Below are positions 23,703 to 35,901 of a stretch of DNA of 64,000 bases, piece after piece. This DNA comes from Microbotryum silenes-acaulis (taxonomy: Eukaryota; Basidiomycota; Microbotryomycetes; Microbotryales; Microbotryaceae): NCBI GenBank assembly GCA_003665825.1, contig QPFY01000001.1, positions 1,481,001 through 1,545,000 on the forward strand, read 5' to 3'. The notes below the pieces were generated by a model. It was not told the DNA's origin. It did not search any database and saw only the letters and a list, made by a program, of their open reading frames with translations. The stretch's first letter is position 1. The number at the start of each line of letters is the position of its first letter. Both the position numbers and the translations under genes were made by a program.

Positions 23703-26700
23703 TCAGGAAGAAAGGCTAATCTGAACTTGCCCAACAACGGGTCGAGCAATGAACTCGATAGGCCAATCAAGCCCTCGGCCTGGAAAGTTGCCATCGGTCG
23801 TTTCGTAGAGACTGCAGGGTTACATGTTTTCCGATTAGCCCTTTGCAGCAATGGCTCTGCTCCGAAAATGATGGGCCCACTCTGGGAAAGCTGCATCAAC
23901 CTTGCCCGCCTTGAGGTACTTGACGATGGAGTCGACGAACATATCCCTCGAGTCACGAGATGTGCTTGACGCGGAAGCAAACATTTCCCAATCGGATTTG
24001 GTCCAAAGATGACGAGAGTCAAGGGGCACACCGAAAGGTTGAAGAAGCGTGGTATAAAACTTGGACTGCCACTCGTAGAGTTGACGGTCAAAGATGCCCA
24101 GATTCAAGGCGCGATCTCCGAACAAGTTGTCTAGTAATGCGGTAGGAATCAATTGTGTCAGCTCCTAAAGCAAGGAGCCGGGATAAACTTTGGGACGTAC
24201 AGAGTAAGCCATGCGAGTTTTCATCCTGATAGGCGAGCTTGGCGTGCGGTAAGTCGATGGGCTTGGGCGTGAGCGCCAGGTCATACCATTCGGCAGCATA
24301 TGCCTGCGATTGCCAGGAGGTTAATATGCAAACTTGCAGTAATAACAAGCAAGATGAGATGACTGACCTTGGCTGTCGCTCCATAATGAATGGACTCTAC
24401 CCACCGCCCGGTTTTGGCCGCTAGCCCACCCATAGCCCCTATTGCATGGAAGCAAGACATGCGTAAGAGAAAGGAGAGACGATTAACTTTGCAAATGGAA
24501 GACTCCACTACTCACCTATTCCGACAATGGCCTTGACTGCAAGATTGGTCTGGTTTGACAGAGTACCTGCGGTCATAATTTGAGTCAGCTGCCGGGTTCT
24601 CAAAAGCCCGGGGACCGAAACGTGTTTGGCTCACCCGCAAAGTCATCGGTACTCAATTGCTCAGCAGGGATGAGACCATCCTGGATCAGGAATGCCGTCC
24701 ACTGTGTCAAGATGTGGTAGTATTCCTCGACAAATTCAACATCGTGCGACAGTTGGACATAGGCCAACACCATCCACAGTAGGTTGCCCGCTTCTTCGAC
24801 GGGCATGGCCTCATCATTGCCATCGTTGTAACCGCGGGCGTTTGGATACGTTCCCAGGTCGTGACACGGCCATTGGTTTGGATACAGGCCGCTGGTCGCA
24901 TACCGTAGCAAGGGCTCAAGTAGCAGTTTGATGAGTTTTGGCTGGGCGTACGCCAAAATTGGGTGGAGGGGAAAGATGACGTCCACCGTCTGCAAGAACA
25001 CGTGATGATGATAAGCTGCCTGTTCATGGATGGTTCCTTAGATCTGTCCCAAAACTTGCCGACATGTCACCATTCGAGCTGATCTCCTTCAAGAAAGCCA
25101 CAGTATCGCCTTCGCCCTTGCCCCCAGAAGTGATCTCGAACGTAGCAAATGCTTGGCGGGCCGATAGCTCCACAACTGCGGCATAGTTTTTGCCCGAAAC
25201 CCTGATCGCATCTCGCCGAAGCTTATGGTCAAAAGATGTGGCGGCGGCATGGATGGCAGAGCCATTCTTTATCCACCCAGCAACAGCGTCGGTGAAGGTG
25301 GGGAATTGGGTCATCCAATATCCATCGAGGTTGACTTGACCCTCGCTTGTGACATAGTTCTGTTTAGAGTTCAAAGTTTGCAGGAGTTGGGATCAGCTGT
25401 GGGTGCGCAGCCGGAAAGGCGGCCCCCCTAGGCTCAGGGTTGGGCTTACAACATAAGGTGTTCGCATGTGACCGATCGTGAAGGTGACACTTGGTTTCTG
25501 AGGGCTCATCATTGCAGAAAACCCGAAAACTGGCTGGTCATCGTTCACAGCACGGTACTGGGCGTCAAGCGCACCACTGAGGCGCCCTTGTTCAGCAAAC
25601 TCCTTTCTGAGTTTACGAGCGGGACCGGAGCCCGCTCGAGTGGAATGCCACTGTACCCGCAAGAATTAAAAACAGTAAACATCAGAAAAGATATTTGGTA
25701 AAGACGTTTTGGTGCAACAGAGCTCTCACCATTTCGGTAGCATACACGGCACTTCCCCATTCAGCTTGTTCGTTGATCTCCTCAAAAAGCAGCTCATCCC
25801 TGCGTCGGACCAGGTGGATGCCTGCTGCAGAATGATGGACAAAGTCCCATGTCTGCGCACGGAGCACGGAAATAGATCCTTCGTAAGTCACTTGTAACAC
25901 GAGAAAGGATATCAAAAAGGGCCGCATCTCACTATTGGAACGTTGGAGTCGGCGGTGGCCCACTCTCCTGTGATATCCGTGTAGACCTCGACATGATGAT
26001 GCTTGAGGCTCTTGCTATCGATCTCGACGACCAAGTCGGACAATGGCAAGCTTGTCGATATCAGGTCTTCGGGGGTGATGGGCGAAACAAAGGTGACATT
26101 GAAGTGAACACCTCCAGCTTTGAAGGAGAAGATCGACCGACTTGCTGTATATTCGAACCGGGTTTGCGCGGCCATCTGGAGGGTTCACCATCATCCCAGG
26201 AAGAAGTCAGTCAGTCGACCTGCCAAACCGCCATTGTCAAGACAAACCCCTATAGAACGACGGACCTTCAATCTCTTTAAACCCAGAGTCGACCCAGGAT
26301 CGCCGAGAAAGACGTAGGTTTGGTTCGAGTCGATGCGGATCATCCCCGACCAGCCGAGACGGTAGCCTCGTTCGGTGTGCGGGTACGAAATTGGCCAGAA
26401 GCGAGGCCAATGCCCGGCTAGGTGGCCCGCGTCCTGGCGATCATTGCCCGTTGGGAGCCAGGCATTGAGATCTGAACAGAGATCAGAGTTGAGAGATGTA
26501 CGATCGAATGGTCAGCGACCGGATACTGCTAGCACGCTGCTAGGTTGCAGCCACTAGACACCTCGTCCGACGTCAGCTGACAGCCCCACACTGGACCGTC
26601 CGCCCCCCACACTGCAGCCGCGGGGATGCCAGGCACTTATATCCACTGCGTACACCACAGCTGAGCACGTACAAGGCGATTTGACTGCCAGTGGAATTGC

Positions 26701-26937
26701 TGGCGGTAGCAACGGACAGAACTCGGTGCTCGTCATCTTGGGTCCGTCTTGCTCAGGCACGTCGGGGAGTCGGAAACGGTCTTGCGCCTCGCCGGCCCGT
26801 CCGGATGACGGCATGGACTGACGGCCTATCAGCTCAGACGGTCCATTGAGCTCGGCTTGCGGAGAGGATCGCAGCGACAGGGCCAGAGCACATTCACAAA
26901 GAAGCAAGGGGACGAGGATTCCTGGGATCGCGTGCAT
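23703..26937 (-). CDS. gtaA: Secreted glutaminase A-type protein (DUF4964/DUF5127/DUF4965/DUF1793 family)
   Basis: Twelve exons (26937-26673, 26471-26266, 26175-25933, 25852-25730, 25650-25450, 25359-25060, 24989-24635, 24566-24516, 24438-24368, 24303-24201, 24130-23881, 23811-23703) total 2277 nt, 758 aa. A signal peptide (HAIPGILVPLLLCECALAL) precedes the family's blocks: PAIPLAVKSPYLNAW, RTPYV, then a helical-barrel region containing PVEEAGNLLW, AEQLSTDDFAG and SKFYTTLLQPFG. The ending ETTDG...FIARPVVG is typical of Aspergillus GtaA homologues. Intron 6 has a GC donor (GCAAGT). Fungal GtaA hydrolyses L-glutamine outside the cell; many relatives are uncharacterised, so the exact substrate is an inference. 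The gene sits between two PhzF-like genes in the same orientation. Confidence 0.9.
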
Positions 26938-27180
26938 CTCGATCGTGTTTCGAGGCGGGAGCGAGGTCGAGGATGCAGCGAGCGGGCGAGCTTGTCGACA
27001 ACGCGGCAAGCGAGCAAGCCTGAGCGAGAGCCGGCTGGAATTACTTAGGTCGATGTCGACAGGGTGTATGCTGCTCGAGTTTCATAAAGATGATCTTTCA
27101 TCAAAAGTTCGAGCACTGGGCATAAGCGCTTCTGTCTAACTACAACATGCAAACAGCCTGAACATGCAATCTCAAACCTT

Positions 27181-28526
27181 TCAATACTCTAACGTTCCCC
27201 TCATCACCGTCTTGGCCGACCCTTCCAAACCGATGCGATCCGCTTTTGCCTCCTTCCACCTCACGACCAACGTCCCAGCTCTTTCGCTCACTTGCTTGCA
27301 CTCCATCGAATCCTTGGACCATGTTGTCAGTCCTTTGGCAGCGAGGAGGCGAGCATGAGGCGCAGCGCTCGTTTTGCCCCAGTAGGGACCGAGGACAGTG
27401 TGAGCAAAGCCGGTCTGTGATGTCCCGATCGGGATGGCAGTAGGCGGTTTTATGTATTAGCACGTTGTGCAAGAAGGTTATTCCTCACAGTAAGGACTAG
27501 GAGGACTCGGAGTACGCACCACCGGATCTTCGGGCACACCGAGCAAAGGCCCGAAAACTCGAGACGAGACATCCTGTTGCTCTCCTTTCGACGCCGGTTG
27601 TGTGACGATGACTAGGAATGTAGACACCTCTGCCGTCTGTATATTCTCAGTTCAACCCTACCATCAGCTTTTGCAGGGTATACGAATCCGTCCGATCCCA
27701 TCCGGCCATCGAAACTTTGACTCACAAAAGCCTGGGGTTTCCACTTTGCCGTCTCGAGGTTGATGCCATCGACCGAAAATTCGATCAAAGGACCGGTAAC
27801 AGAATCAGAAATAGCAACCACATGAGGCTCAACTTCCACTTCTAAAGCCTTGCCAAGCGCTTTGATGATCAGGCACCATCGCTCCGAATCTTTGGGGATC
27901 GTTCGAGAATGACTGCTGACGTCCGCGGGGAAGTCGAGCTCGCTGCGATCGGCGGCTCGGCGCTGGATCGTCAGGATTCCGGAATGGAGCGTCTTGAAGT
28001 TGATTTGTCGCGCATCGGAATGATGTTTTGTGAAAAGGCAGTGCGAAGAAGCAAGCGTGGCGTGACCGCACTATGGAGAGAGAAAGCGAGCAAGTGGCAG
28101 GGTCAGGTCCTAATGACTATTGTGCCGAGGAGAATTTGTGGCACCATCACTCACAAGGGGGACCTCTGTTTGATCATACAACAAGTAGGTAGAAGTATCA
28201 GCGAAGGAGTCAGCAACTTGAGTGAGAAACCTTCAGCATTGAATCGGAGTCGCAGCTGAATGAGTCAAGAGTCATTTAAGCTCGCCTGCCGTCGGAGTGA
28301 ACCACCGAATCAGATAATCCACCTCGCCATCCTTAACCTCGACCTCGTCATTCAATGCACAGACGAATGCAGTTTCGCTGAGGTTGAACTCTCATGCAAT
28401 GAGTTGCATCTGCGTCGCATCGAGCTCCTGGGTCTGTTGCTTCGACAAGACGATCACGGCTGCTGGGTTGCCGGCGAACGCGGTTGAGGTGAAGGCATCC
28501 ACTGTCTCGAAGGCGAGTGATGGCAT
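27181..28526 (-). pseudogene. Second PhzF-like gene with premature TGA
   Basis: The frame starts at ATG 28526 and shows the PhzF N-terminus (FETVDAFTSTAFAGNPAAV). An in-frame TGA at 28394-28392 interrupts codon 45, directly before EFNLSETAFV; relatives have Arg there, so a CGA-to-TGA change is likely. Downstream the gene is otherwise well preserved: WFTPTA, an 11-nt exon encoding EVPL flanked by a GC donor and CAG, CGHATLASSH after a CCATAG acceptor, FLVIVTQPASKGEQQD, then TGFAHTVLGPYWG and a final stop at 27181. No splice pair removes the TGA. The catalytic Glu motif NLSET is intact, in contrast to the other copy. It is probably a recent pseudogene; a base-call error is the main alternative. 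Confidence 0.75.
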
Positions 28527-28758
28527 GATGGAGGGGAAAACGATTCACGATCGGGTGCGGAAGGGAATGAGAGAATGGAAGGAAGAGCGAAGCAGCCGAG
28601 GATCGCCCAGGCCAAGGTAGGCAGTCGATGGCCGCGTCAACGATCGAGCGTGTGGGGCCCCCAAAATTCCTCCGAATGGGAGCGCCGGCGCAACGATGTT
28701 TCGATTTGCAAATGTCGCCCTCCAGTCGAGCGTATACGAATATATTTGGCACCTTGAA

Positions 28759-30005
28759 TCATGCCTCACTGGATCTCGGTGGAGTGCTTCGATTACCTCT
28801 CTGTTTGAAAGGTCTTCGAATCGCTTGGGGCGTCGGTGACGGCTTGGATTCCCCGTCGTGTGGGTAGGGTGCGACCATGGTGTGCGCCGGTGCAGGAGCG
28901 GCGGTTGTTTTACGGGTCTACAGATCAGATGTCAGTAAAACTAAGATGCAATTGCCTGGGTGTGGTCTGATCTGTCGGGTGACGTCACCGCCGCAAAGGA
29001 GAAATCGACTCAACTCACCCACACCCTCCCGATCCGCTTGAAGCGTGACACTTTCGCTTTGCGAGTGGTCACCCTGTTTTGGCCAGTGACAGGGGCTTGA
29101 GAGCTCGAAGTGATGTCTGCTCCAAAGGGTGGTCCGTACAACGCTTCTTCGAGCCATGATGGATTAGGAGCTGACTGCTCTAGTCGATTCGGGGCTGCGC
29201 ATGGAACGGCGGTCGCCGAGTTCTGATCGACAACTACTTGGGTCGGTGGTGTAAGTCGGATGGGTGTCGGAGCTACCACCTCTTGTTCGAGCGGGGTTGA
29301 GGACGACGATTGGGTATTTTGGGTATTGAAACGAGTTATTTTTGCGGTTGCTGGTTGTGATGGGGTCAGAGACATGGGCATACTCTGCGAGAATGTTGAC
29401 AGTGACGACCAGGTCATACGAACGGGGTCCTGAGAGCGATTTTCAACTCGGAGGACCGCGCTGACTTTCGATGAGTGTGCTTCAGACCATATTGGGTCTA
29501 TCCTAGCTGAACTTTCGGAGTGCAGTGAAGGTTTGGGATTGAGATGCCCAGCGCAGGTCCTTGCCGTCGGATACCCGTACGGCCGCTGAGTGGCATCGGT
29601 TCGATCGGCGTGAGAATTACGACTCGGAGGTGACACGGCCGTGACGCCCGTTTGAAAGGGTGACAGGTTTTTCAACGGAGATGGATGCGAAGCCGTCGAC
29701 GGAACCGACATGGCAGCCGAATCACTTGGCAGCTGCGAGCAACGAACGACATCTTGGGTTTGTTGCGACGGTACGACGGTCCGCTGCCGTGCGGAAGTTG
29801 AAGCCGATCCGGTCAGGAGGTGGTTGCGACGAGCTCGCAGCGCAATGTCGGGAACAGACAAAGCGGCTGCGACCGGCCAGAATGAAGCGGCGACGGGTGG
29901 TGGCACCTGATGCCAAGGATCGGCAGGTGTAGCTGTGATATAGTAGTCGAGGTCAAACCCACAGTCGTCCTCATCTCGTAGATTGCGGCTCCACACGCTT
30001 GTCAT
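28759..30005 (-). CDS. Ser/Thr/Pro-rich hypothetical protein, 382 aa
   Basis: Two exons are proposed: 30005-29019 and 28917-28759, joined by a GTGAGT...CTGTAG intron in phase 0. The protein begins MTSVWSRNLRDEDDCGFDLD and is rich in Ser, Thr, Pro and Gln, with no recognisable domain. A basic patch near the junction (TTRKAKVSRFKRIGRV) could be a nuclear signal. An open frame continues upstream of this ATG but lies in the NAC beta 5' region, so the internal ATG is preferred. It is divergently transcribed from NAC beta. It could be a disordered regulatory protein; this is not demonstrated. Confidence 0.5.
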
Positions 30006-30377
30006 GGCTTGGTGCGAGGTGTAGCGAGTGCAGTGCAGAAGAAAAACGGCCCAGCGCTCATCAACTGTGTGAGCTCGGCGAGTGCGAGCGCCGGTCTGTC
30101 GAGTGCTCCTCGCCGCCGGGAGGTGTTCAGGAGACCATTTCTCTCGAGCTGCCGAGAAGGATTGGCAGAGGGGCCTCGCGCTCTTTGCGTCCGTGGCGGC
30201 CGAGCAAGAAAAGAGGCCCGAGCTCAAAAGTCCGCCCGCGCGCATGCACCAAGTGGCCCTTTGCAGCTGGAACCGCGCTGGAGCCTGCTGGAGCCCTTTG
30301 GAGCCGGGGAGCGGAAGGGAGGGCGGCGGGCCAAGCGTCACGTCGACAGCCTCGTGACCTACCTGCCACCATCAATC
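30006..30377. promoter_or_regulatory. Bidirectional promoter region (NAC beta / Ser-rich hypothetical)
   Basis: Only 372 bp separate two divergent start codons (30005 minus, 30378 plus), so the two genes must share or abut their promoters. No TATA box or named element could be assigned. Confidence 0.5.
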
Positions 30378-31672
30378 ATGTCGACATTCGATCCCGAGGC
30401 GCTCAAGAAGCTGCAAGATAAGACCGCTGCTCTCCGTCTTGGTCAGTTGGCGCTGGTCATTGTCTCTTTCGTCCGTTGCACCCGCTCGAGCTCCCGTTGC
30501 CGCCCCTCTGCGCATTCGACCCTCGAGCGGGCATCTTACCGTCGTCCCGCTTGTACGCCCCACTGACTATAACGCTTGACCCCCCAATCCTATCGCACGA
30601 CGATGTTGCTCCATGCAATGTGCGCATCTGGAACAGGCGGAAAGGGCACGGTCCGACGGAAGGTCGTGGCCAAGCCTCGCGCTGGTGGAAGCGACCAGAA
30701 GCTGCAGGCTTCCCTCAAGAAGCTCAACGTTCAAGCCATGCAGGGTCAGTAGCACTCCACAACTATATGAATGGTTGTATCGTTGGAGAAGACAGCTTGT
30801 CCGGCCGCTGCGTGCCCGTACACAAGGAGGAAACGGCTTCTGCCCCCCCCCCCCCCCCCGACGCAATCCCGCTTGTTCCAAGAGACTCTTGTACTGATCC
30901 TCGGGCCTGTCTACCGTCACCGCAGGTGTCGAGGAGGTCAACATGTTCAAGGCTGATGGTGGTGTCCTGCACTTTAGCGCACCAAAGGGTCAGTGCCTTC
31001 CTCGACTCGCCTCTGAGTGGTTTGCCGCCCTTTGTCTGACCTATTTGTACCCCGCTCTCTTCTCACTGAACGAACCTTGCACCCTCGATCATCCTTGAAA
31101 TTGATGATTGATACGCTACCCGCTGCAACTGTTTCCAATACTGTCCATGGCACCTCCGTCTGGGGAATGCGCTTTCAACCGCAACCCCCACACGCATTTT
31201 CCCCTCGCCCACGCCTCCATCCTCCGACCCAATCCAATTTGATCGACTACAGTCCACCACGCGATCGCGGCCAACACCTTCGCCATCTATGGTCAAGGCA
31301 AGGACAAGGAGATCACCGAGCTTGTCCCCGGTGTCCTGTCCCAGCTCGGTCCCGACGCGATGGCCAACCTGCGAAGGATTGCCGAATCGTACCAAGCCTC
31401 GCAAGGGCAGGCCGCTTCGATGGGCCCCAACGCGGTCGTACCGGAGGCTGATGATGATGATGATGCCGTACCAGACCTGGTCGACACCGCAGCGGTCAGT
31501 ACTAGTCGTCTTGAAGCGGTTGAGATGGAGTGCCGAGGCTGATTTGAGCTCCGTTTGGGTGTGTGCAACGTTGAGCAGGGCGAGCCGAGCATTGAGGACA
31601 TTGTAAGTCCACATCTCAGCAAGGTTATTTGAGCGGTTTGCTAACTCATGATCGTTATTCCCACAGAACTAA
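30378..31672 (+). CDS. EGD1: Nascent polypeptide-associated complex subunit beta (BTF3 type)
   Basis: Six exons (30378-30441, 30637-30744, 30926-30988, 31253-31494, 31578-31601, 31667-31672) total 507 nt, 168 aa. The N-terminus DPEALKKLQDKTAALRLGGK and the ribosome-binding basic motif GTVRRKVV are diagnostic. The NAC core contains LKKLNVQAMQGVEEVNMF, then NTFAIYGQGKDKEITELVPG and LSQLGPDAMANLRR. The C-terminal tail is acidic. The last exon holds just one codon plus the stop (AACTAA). The protein binds nascent chains at the ribosome exit together with NAC alpha. It is housekeeping and probably highly expressed. Confidence 0.96.
30843..30859 (+). repeat. Poly(C) tract of 17 nt in NAC beta intron 2
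   Basis: An uninterrupted run of 17 C lies inside the second intron, about 65 nt upstream of its acceptor, where it extends the pyrimidine-rich region. Confidence 0.9.
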
Positions 31673-32571
31673 AAGAGAATTGGAGCCTATTATGAGGCGG
31701 ACCGAACACCCCAGGAAATCCCTTCTCGCAACAACTTGGTAGCTGCGCGGATCGGTCAAAACAAACAAAAAGGCAGTTGAGACACCGCAAAAATCAGACT
31801 CGCCGTGCATCGTGACGCTGGTCGGCAGCACTAGCTGGTAGTCCGAGGGGCTAATCTGCTTTCGGCTAATCACGAGAGTTTGGGAGTCTTGGGAGGCAAG
31901 TCTAATCACCCAACGTCACGAGAGGCTGGTGATTGGCTTTTTTCTTCTTCTTTTTCTCTCGTTTGTTGGACCCCTTTTTGCGTTCGACTTAGCGCCCAGG
32001 GGTATCACGTGAAGAGGAGCTGAGATGATCGGCGCTGAAGTGGTTTTGGCAATTTCTGGGCTCGCAAATTCCCGTGATGGCGCTTGCTCCTTCGAATCAG
32101 GTCGGAAGTCCGAGGTGGCAAAGCTCGTCAAGCACAGAGTTCACTTTGCCAGCACCGAGCCACGGTCCCAACGCGCCCGCTTGTTCCGCCGGGTACGAAT
32201 CTTTCCCGACGTGCGCCAAAGTAGCTGATGCGCAGCGCAGTCCCGGGCCCGAGAGCGCCCAAGCGGCTTTGGATTAATTACGCTCGCCCCAACTTTTTGT
32301 TGTCCGCGCGCGCGAGTTTTGGACCGATTTCGCCCCGGGTTACGGCTTCGCTGTCTCGCGCGCCCTGCTCAGGTAGTGCTCAGGTGGTAGCCCCAGCACG
32401 TGACCAACACGCGTGCGAATCAAGCGCAATGTTTGTCGCGTTTCCTGCGCTCGTAGATGTCGACCAGTTGTCGAACCCGCGCATGAATAAATAGGCTGTT
32501 CACCCCATATCGTCTCCTCCCTTCCTTCCATACACTTACGTCGCCCATATCATCTTCACCACCCCAACACC
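31673..32571. other. Intergenic region
   Basis: About 0.9 kb between the NAC beta stop and the transposase relic. No convincing frame. Pyrimidine-rich sequence just before 32572 may be an old leader. Confidence 0.4.
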
Positions 32572-34040
32572 ATGACATCAAACCCCCTCTTCGACTCATC
32601 AATGTCGTACAAGGCCACGCGCCCTCTCGTTGCGCCGCCTGACGCCAACTCGATACGAACAACAGTGGTACCCGCCGCCGAATTCCCCAACTGGCTGGCG
32701 AGCCAACGTGCGACCATCAATTGGCAACGCCACAAGAGCAAGAGCTACAAGAGCAAAGCTTTAATCGAAGGTCAAGCCAATCAACCGCCGAGTAGGTCTC
32801 CGTCGCATTCGCATTCCTCATGAAAGTCGAACAGCGCGTTGCTCTCGATGCCTATGCTGACTGTGTTATTGACTGTCCATCTACCGCTGCTCCTGTCCAC
32901 CCAGATCCCGACACTCGTCTCAAAGGTCAACATCGCAAAGTCATGTTCGAACAATACATCTGCAATTGGGCCGGAAGCCCAAGACCAGTGACAGAATCAA
33001 TGCGAAAGCGAATTCGAAAGTCGTCGATCAAATGCGGCTGCAAGGCTGCGATAACTGTGTCTTATTACCGTGACAACCCCACGATCTACCATGTCGTGAT
33101 TACGCCCCACAACAACCATGATCCTTACTCGTCCGAGTACTTCCTTCGCTCGCGACTCGGCTCCGGCTCAGCTTTGGCTTTCCGAGGTTGTTTCCAAGGG
33201 GCTCGATTGGAGCACGCTGGAGTTAATGCAACTATCCGAAGAAGAGACGAGGACTGTGAGTAGATTTCGCATCCCTACAATGACATCAGGCATTACATGT
33301 ATCATTCCACTGACCCTGACTTGTTGACTTCTTCGTTCGTAGATCGGCGATCTTGGCTCATCTCCGACCATACCGGAAATACTCCGCGTCAGATACAGGG
33401 ACGTGTACAACAAGGTGCGACAGAACATGCCCTCCCAATCGCCCCGTGCCTCCGCTGCTCGAGAGAATGTCAACGCCTGAATCGAGCGCTTGCGCTCCGA
33501 GGGTTGGCACGCCGAGTTTCGCGAGAATATCCGGAATGACGCTTGCCGACCGACGTGAGCGGTGCTCCTGCGTTCCCCATGACAATCACGAGTGATTCAG
33601 CAATGCGAACGTCTGGTCCCGACGAAATCAACGCTCAACACCTGCTATGCCATGGATGATCGACACGCAAAGGTCTACTTGTTCTCGCTCGTGGTCAAGC
33701 ACTCGCGCGCCGGCAAAGGTGTCCAGTCGCGTGGATGTTGACGCCTCATGGAATTCAGTCAGTATTATTGAGCACCCACTAAAAAGCGATCTGCTACCGA
33801 TGTATGTTCGTCTGCTCATATGAATCCCTACCATGTGCCATTGCAGATCTCCCATCATGAATTGGCTCCGACGGGTTCGAAGCTCGGTTCCGTCGTTCGC
33901 GCCGGAGACGTTTGTCTTGGACTGCTCCGACACCGAAGCTACTGTCGTTCGACTGGCATTTGCAGATGCATGCAGAGGAAAGTATGAGCACTATGGGAAG
34001 GGGGGGGGACGAGCAGGGTGTTTGAGTACAATGTTGTAAT
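32572..34040 (+). pseudogene. Decayed MULE-type transposase relic with FAR1/FLYWCH-like DNA-binding region
   Basis: Exon 32572-32791 joins at a CCCAG acceptor to a frame from 32905. That frame contains a zinc-knuckle-like FAR1/FLYWCH block (YICNWAGS, then IKCGCKAAITV and HVVITPHNNHDP). The reading frame then shifts by one near 33120-33175 and continues as AQLWLSEVVSKGLDWSTLEL. A GTGAGT intron follows, then IPEILRVRYRDVYNKVRQ. An in-frame TGA follows (33479-33481), but similarity carries on past it (IERLRSEGWHAEFRENIRND). About 400 bp later FVLDCSDTEATVVRLAF resembles a DDE-domain strand. The order FAR1-like domain, linker, DDE remnant fits MULE transposases or FAR1-like derivatives. No terminal inverted repeats or target duplication were found. 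Confidence 0.6.
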
Positions 34041-34471
34041 GCAGTACATTTGGCCATCCTAGCATGCCCCCCTATCCCGAACCGAACCGGCCCAGTAGGG
34101 CGGTCAAAAGCAGCGCAATGTGGCCAAAAACATTTTGCTGGGCCGTTTTGAAAGTTGGGGTGAGCTTATCTCGGTTCGCCGAGCAGGGTTCGCCGAGCTT
34201 CCCCGAACAGCCTCCGTACGGGTTCATAAGCGGAATTAGGTTAATCGCGCGAATAGCAGGGCAAGTTGGTAAGCGACCTCCTTCGGCTTCGGGTTCAAAC
34301 TCTGCTGCCAGCACGAGAACTGTCGCATGGTCATTTGTCTTTGGCTGACCTCATCGAAAGACTCCCTCCTTCCTCACTCAGCTTACGCGGCCTCTTCGAC
34401 ACTGTCCACAACCAAGCTTTTCTAAACTACAAACAACCAACCTCTTCGTACACCTCACGCCACGTGCAAGC
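34041..34471. other. Intergenic region upstream of the dehydrogenase gene
   Basis: No gene supported. A short poly(G) run lies just before it (about 34000). It probably contains the promoter of the following gene. Confidence 0.4.
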
Positions 34472-35901
34472 ATGTTTGAAATGTTGCGAGAACAGTTCTT
34501 TGGCAAGGTCGTGGCTCCGACGCAGCGCCTCGACGGTCGAACGGTGATCATTACAGGAAGTAACGTCGGCTTAGGGGTAAGTCTTATTGTCGCACAGGGG
34601 AGCTTTACCTACAACTTGATACGATCACCTTTCTCAAACCTCCTTACACTCCACCCTACCATGAACCATAGCTCCACGCGGCAATCCACCTCGCGCGCCT
34701 CAACCCAGCGCGACTGATCCTCGCCGTACGCACCCCCAGCAAAGGCGAGACGGCCCGAGCTCAAATCGCCGAACAAGCCTCCTTTGACCTCAATCGCATC
34801 CACGTCTGGCAACTCGACCTTGCCTCCTTCGACAGCGTCAAGGCTTTTGCAAAGAGATGTGAGGATGAATTGGATCGTTTGGATGTGATGGTGGAGAATG
34901 CGGCGATCGCGACGTTTGGGTTCAAGAAGACCGAGGATGGGTGGGAGGAATCGTGAGTTTTTCGGGCCCGAGGGTCTTTAGGTTTTGCCGAACCTAGATA
35001 GAGGAAGGGGCGTTTGATATGTACATGCTGACTCATTCGTCAAATTCTCCATCAGGCTTCAAACGAACATCTTGTCGACTGGCTTGTTGGGTCTCTTGTT
35101 GATCCCTTTGCTGCGCAAGACTGCCAAGTTGCCGTCGCCCTGCCCTGAGTCTTCGGGACTCAAAACGCACTTGACAATTGTCGGTTCAGAAGGTACGTCT
35201 CACCCCTCGTAATTTACGAACAACTGGCTCCCCAATGCCGCTCCCATTCAACCCCTCAACTAACCAAACCTCCAACTCCCAGTTCATGGCTGGGCCCGTT
35301 TCGAGGAAGCTAAAGTCCCCGGATCGACGCTCGACGCCCTCAACTCCCCCGAACACTTCTACAAGACTGATCGCTACAACATCACCAAGTTGTTGAACAT
35401 GTACCTCGCGCACAACTTGGCCCGCATCCTCGAGAAGGATAGTGTGATAGTCAATGTCGTGAACCCGGGTTTGTGCGTGAGCGAGCTGAGGAAGGAGATG
35501 AGTTGGGTGTTCGGGTCAGTTCCTGAGATGCTTCGTTCAGTTGGGTCGGCGAGCAAGACACTGAGTAGAGTCAAGTTCTCCGCACAGGAAAATGCTTGAT
35601 ATGGCTGCTCGAACGGCCGAAGATGGGAGCAAGAATATCGCCTGGGCCGCCATGGAGGATACCTCCTCCACCGCTGGAGCGTACATCTCGGTTTGTGAGA
35701 TCAAATCGTACGTTCCGGCCTTTGCTCAGGGTTCCAGCATGAGTTAGGCTGACACTTCCGGGTATTCGATTCTTGTTCTTGTTCAGTCCCGCCGCAAGTC
35801 TCGCGACCCAGAAGGGTCAAGCGTTGCAACAGAAAATCTGGGACGAGATGTGCGAGGTGTGGAAGAAGGTCGCGCCTCAGGTCGCGAAGGATCTTGCTTG
35901 A
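34472..35901 (+). CDS. Short-chain dehydrogenase/reductase
   Basis: Six exons (34472-34576, 34672-34952, 35056-35192, 35283-35514, 35588-35707, 35787-35901) total 990 nt, 329 aa. The Rossmann cofactor motif TGSNVGLG is at about residue 29, VENAAIATFG is the NNAG-equivalent strand, a Ser lies in LTIVGSE, and the active-site YNITK gives the Tyr-x-x-x-Lys pair. The NAVRTPSK-like region (LAVRTPSKGE) with Arg favours NADP(H). The overall layout resembles retinol-dehydrogenase/WWOX-like fungal SDRs. The substrate is unknown. It probably stands alone, with no functional link to its neighbours. Confidence 0.9.

Noticed and set aside
30006..30341. N-terminal extension of the Ser-rich hypothetical protein to 30341
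   Set aside because: The extension would cover the NAC beta leader and has unrelated composition; an internal ATG at 30005 gives a more coherent start.
33479..33600. Treating the transposase-like gene as intact and ending at 33481
   Set aside because: Family-like sequence continues in frame after the TGA and a frame change occurs upstream, so decay is the simpler reading.
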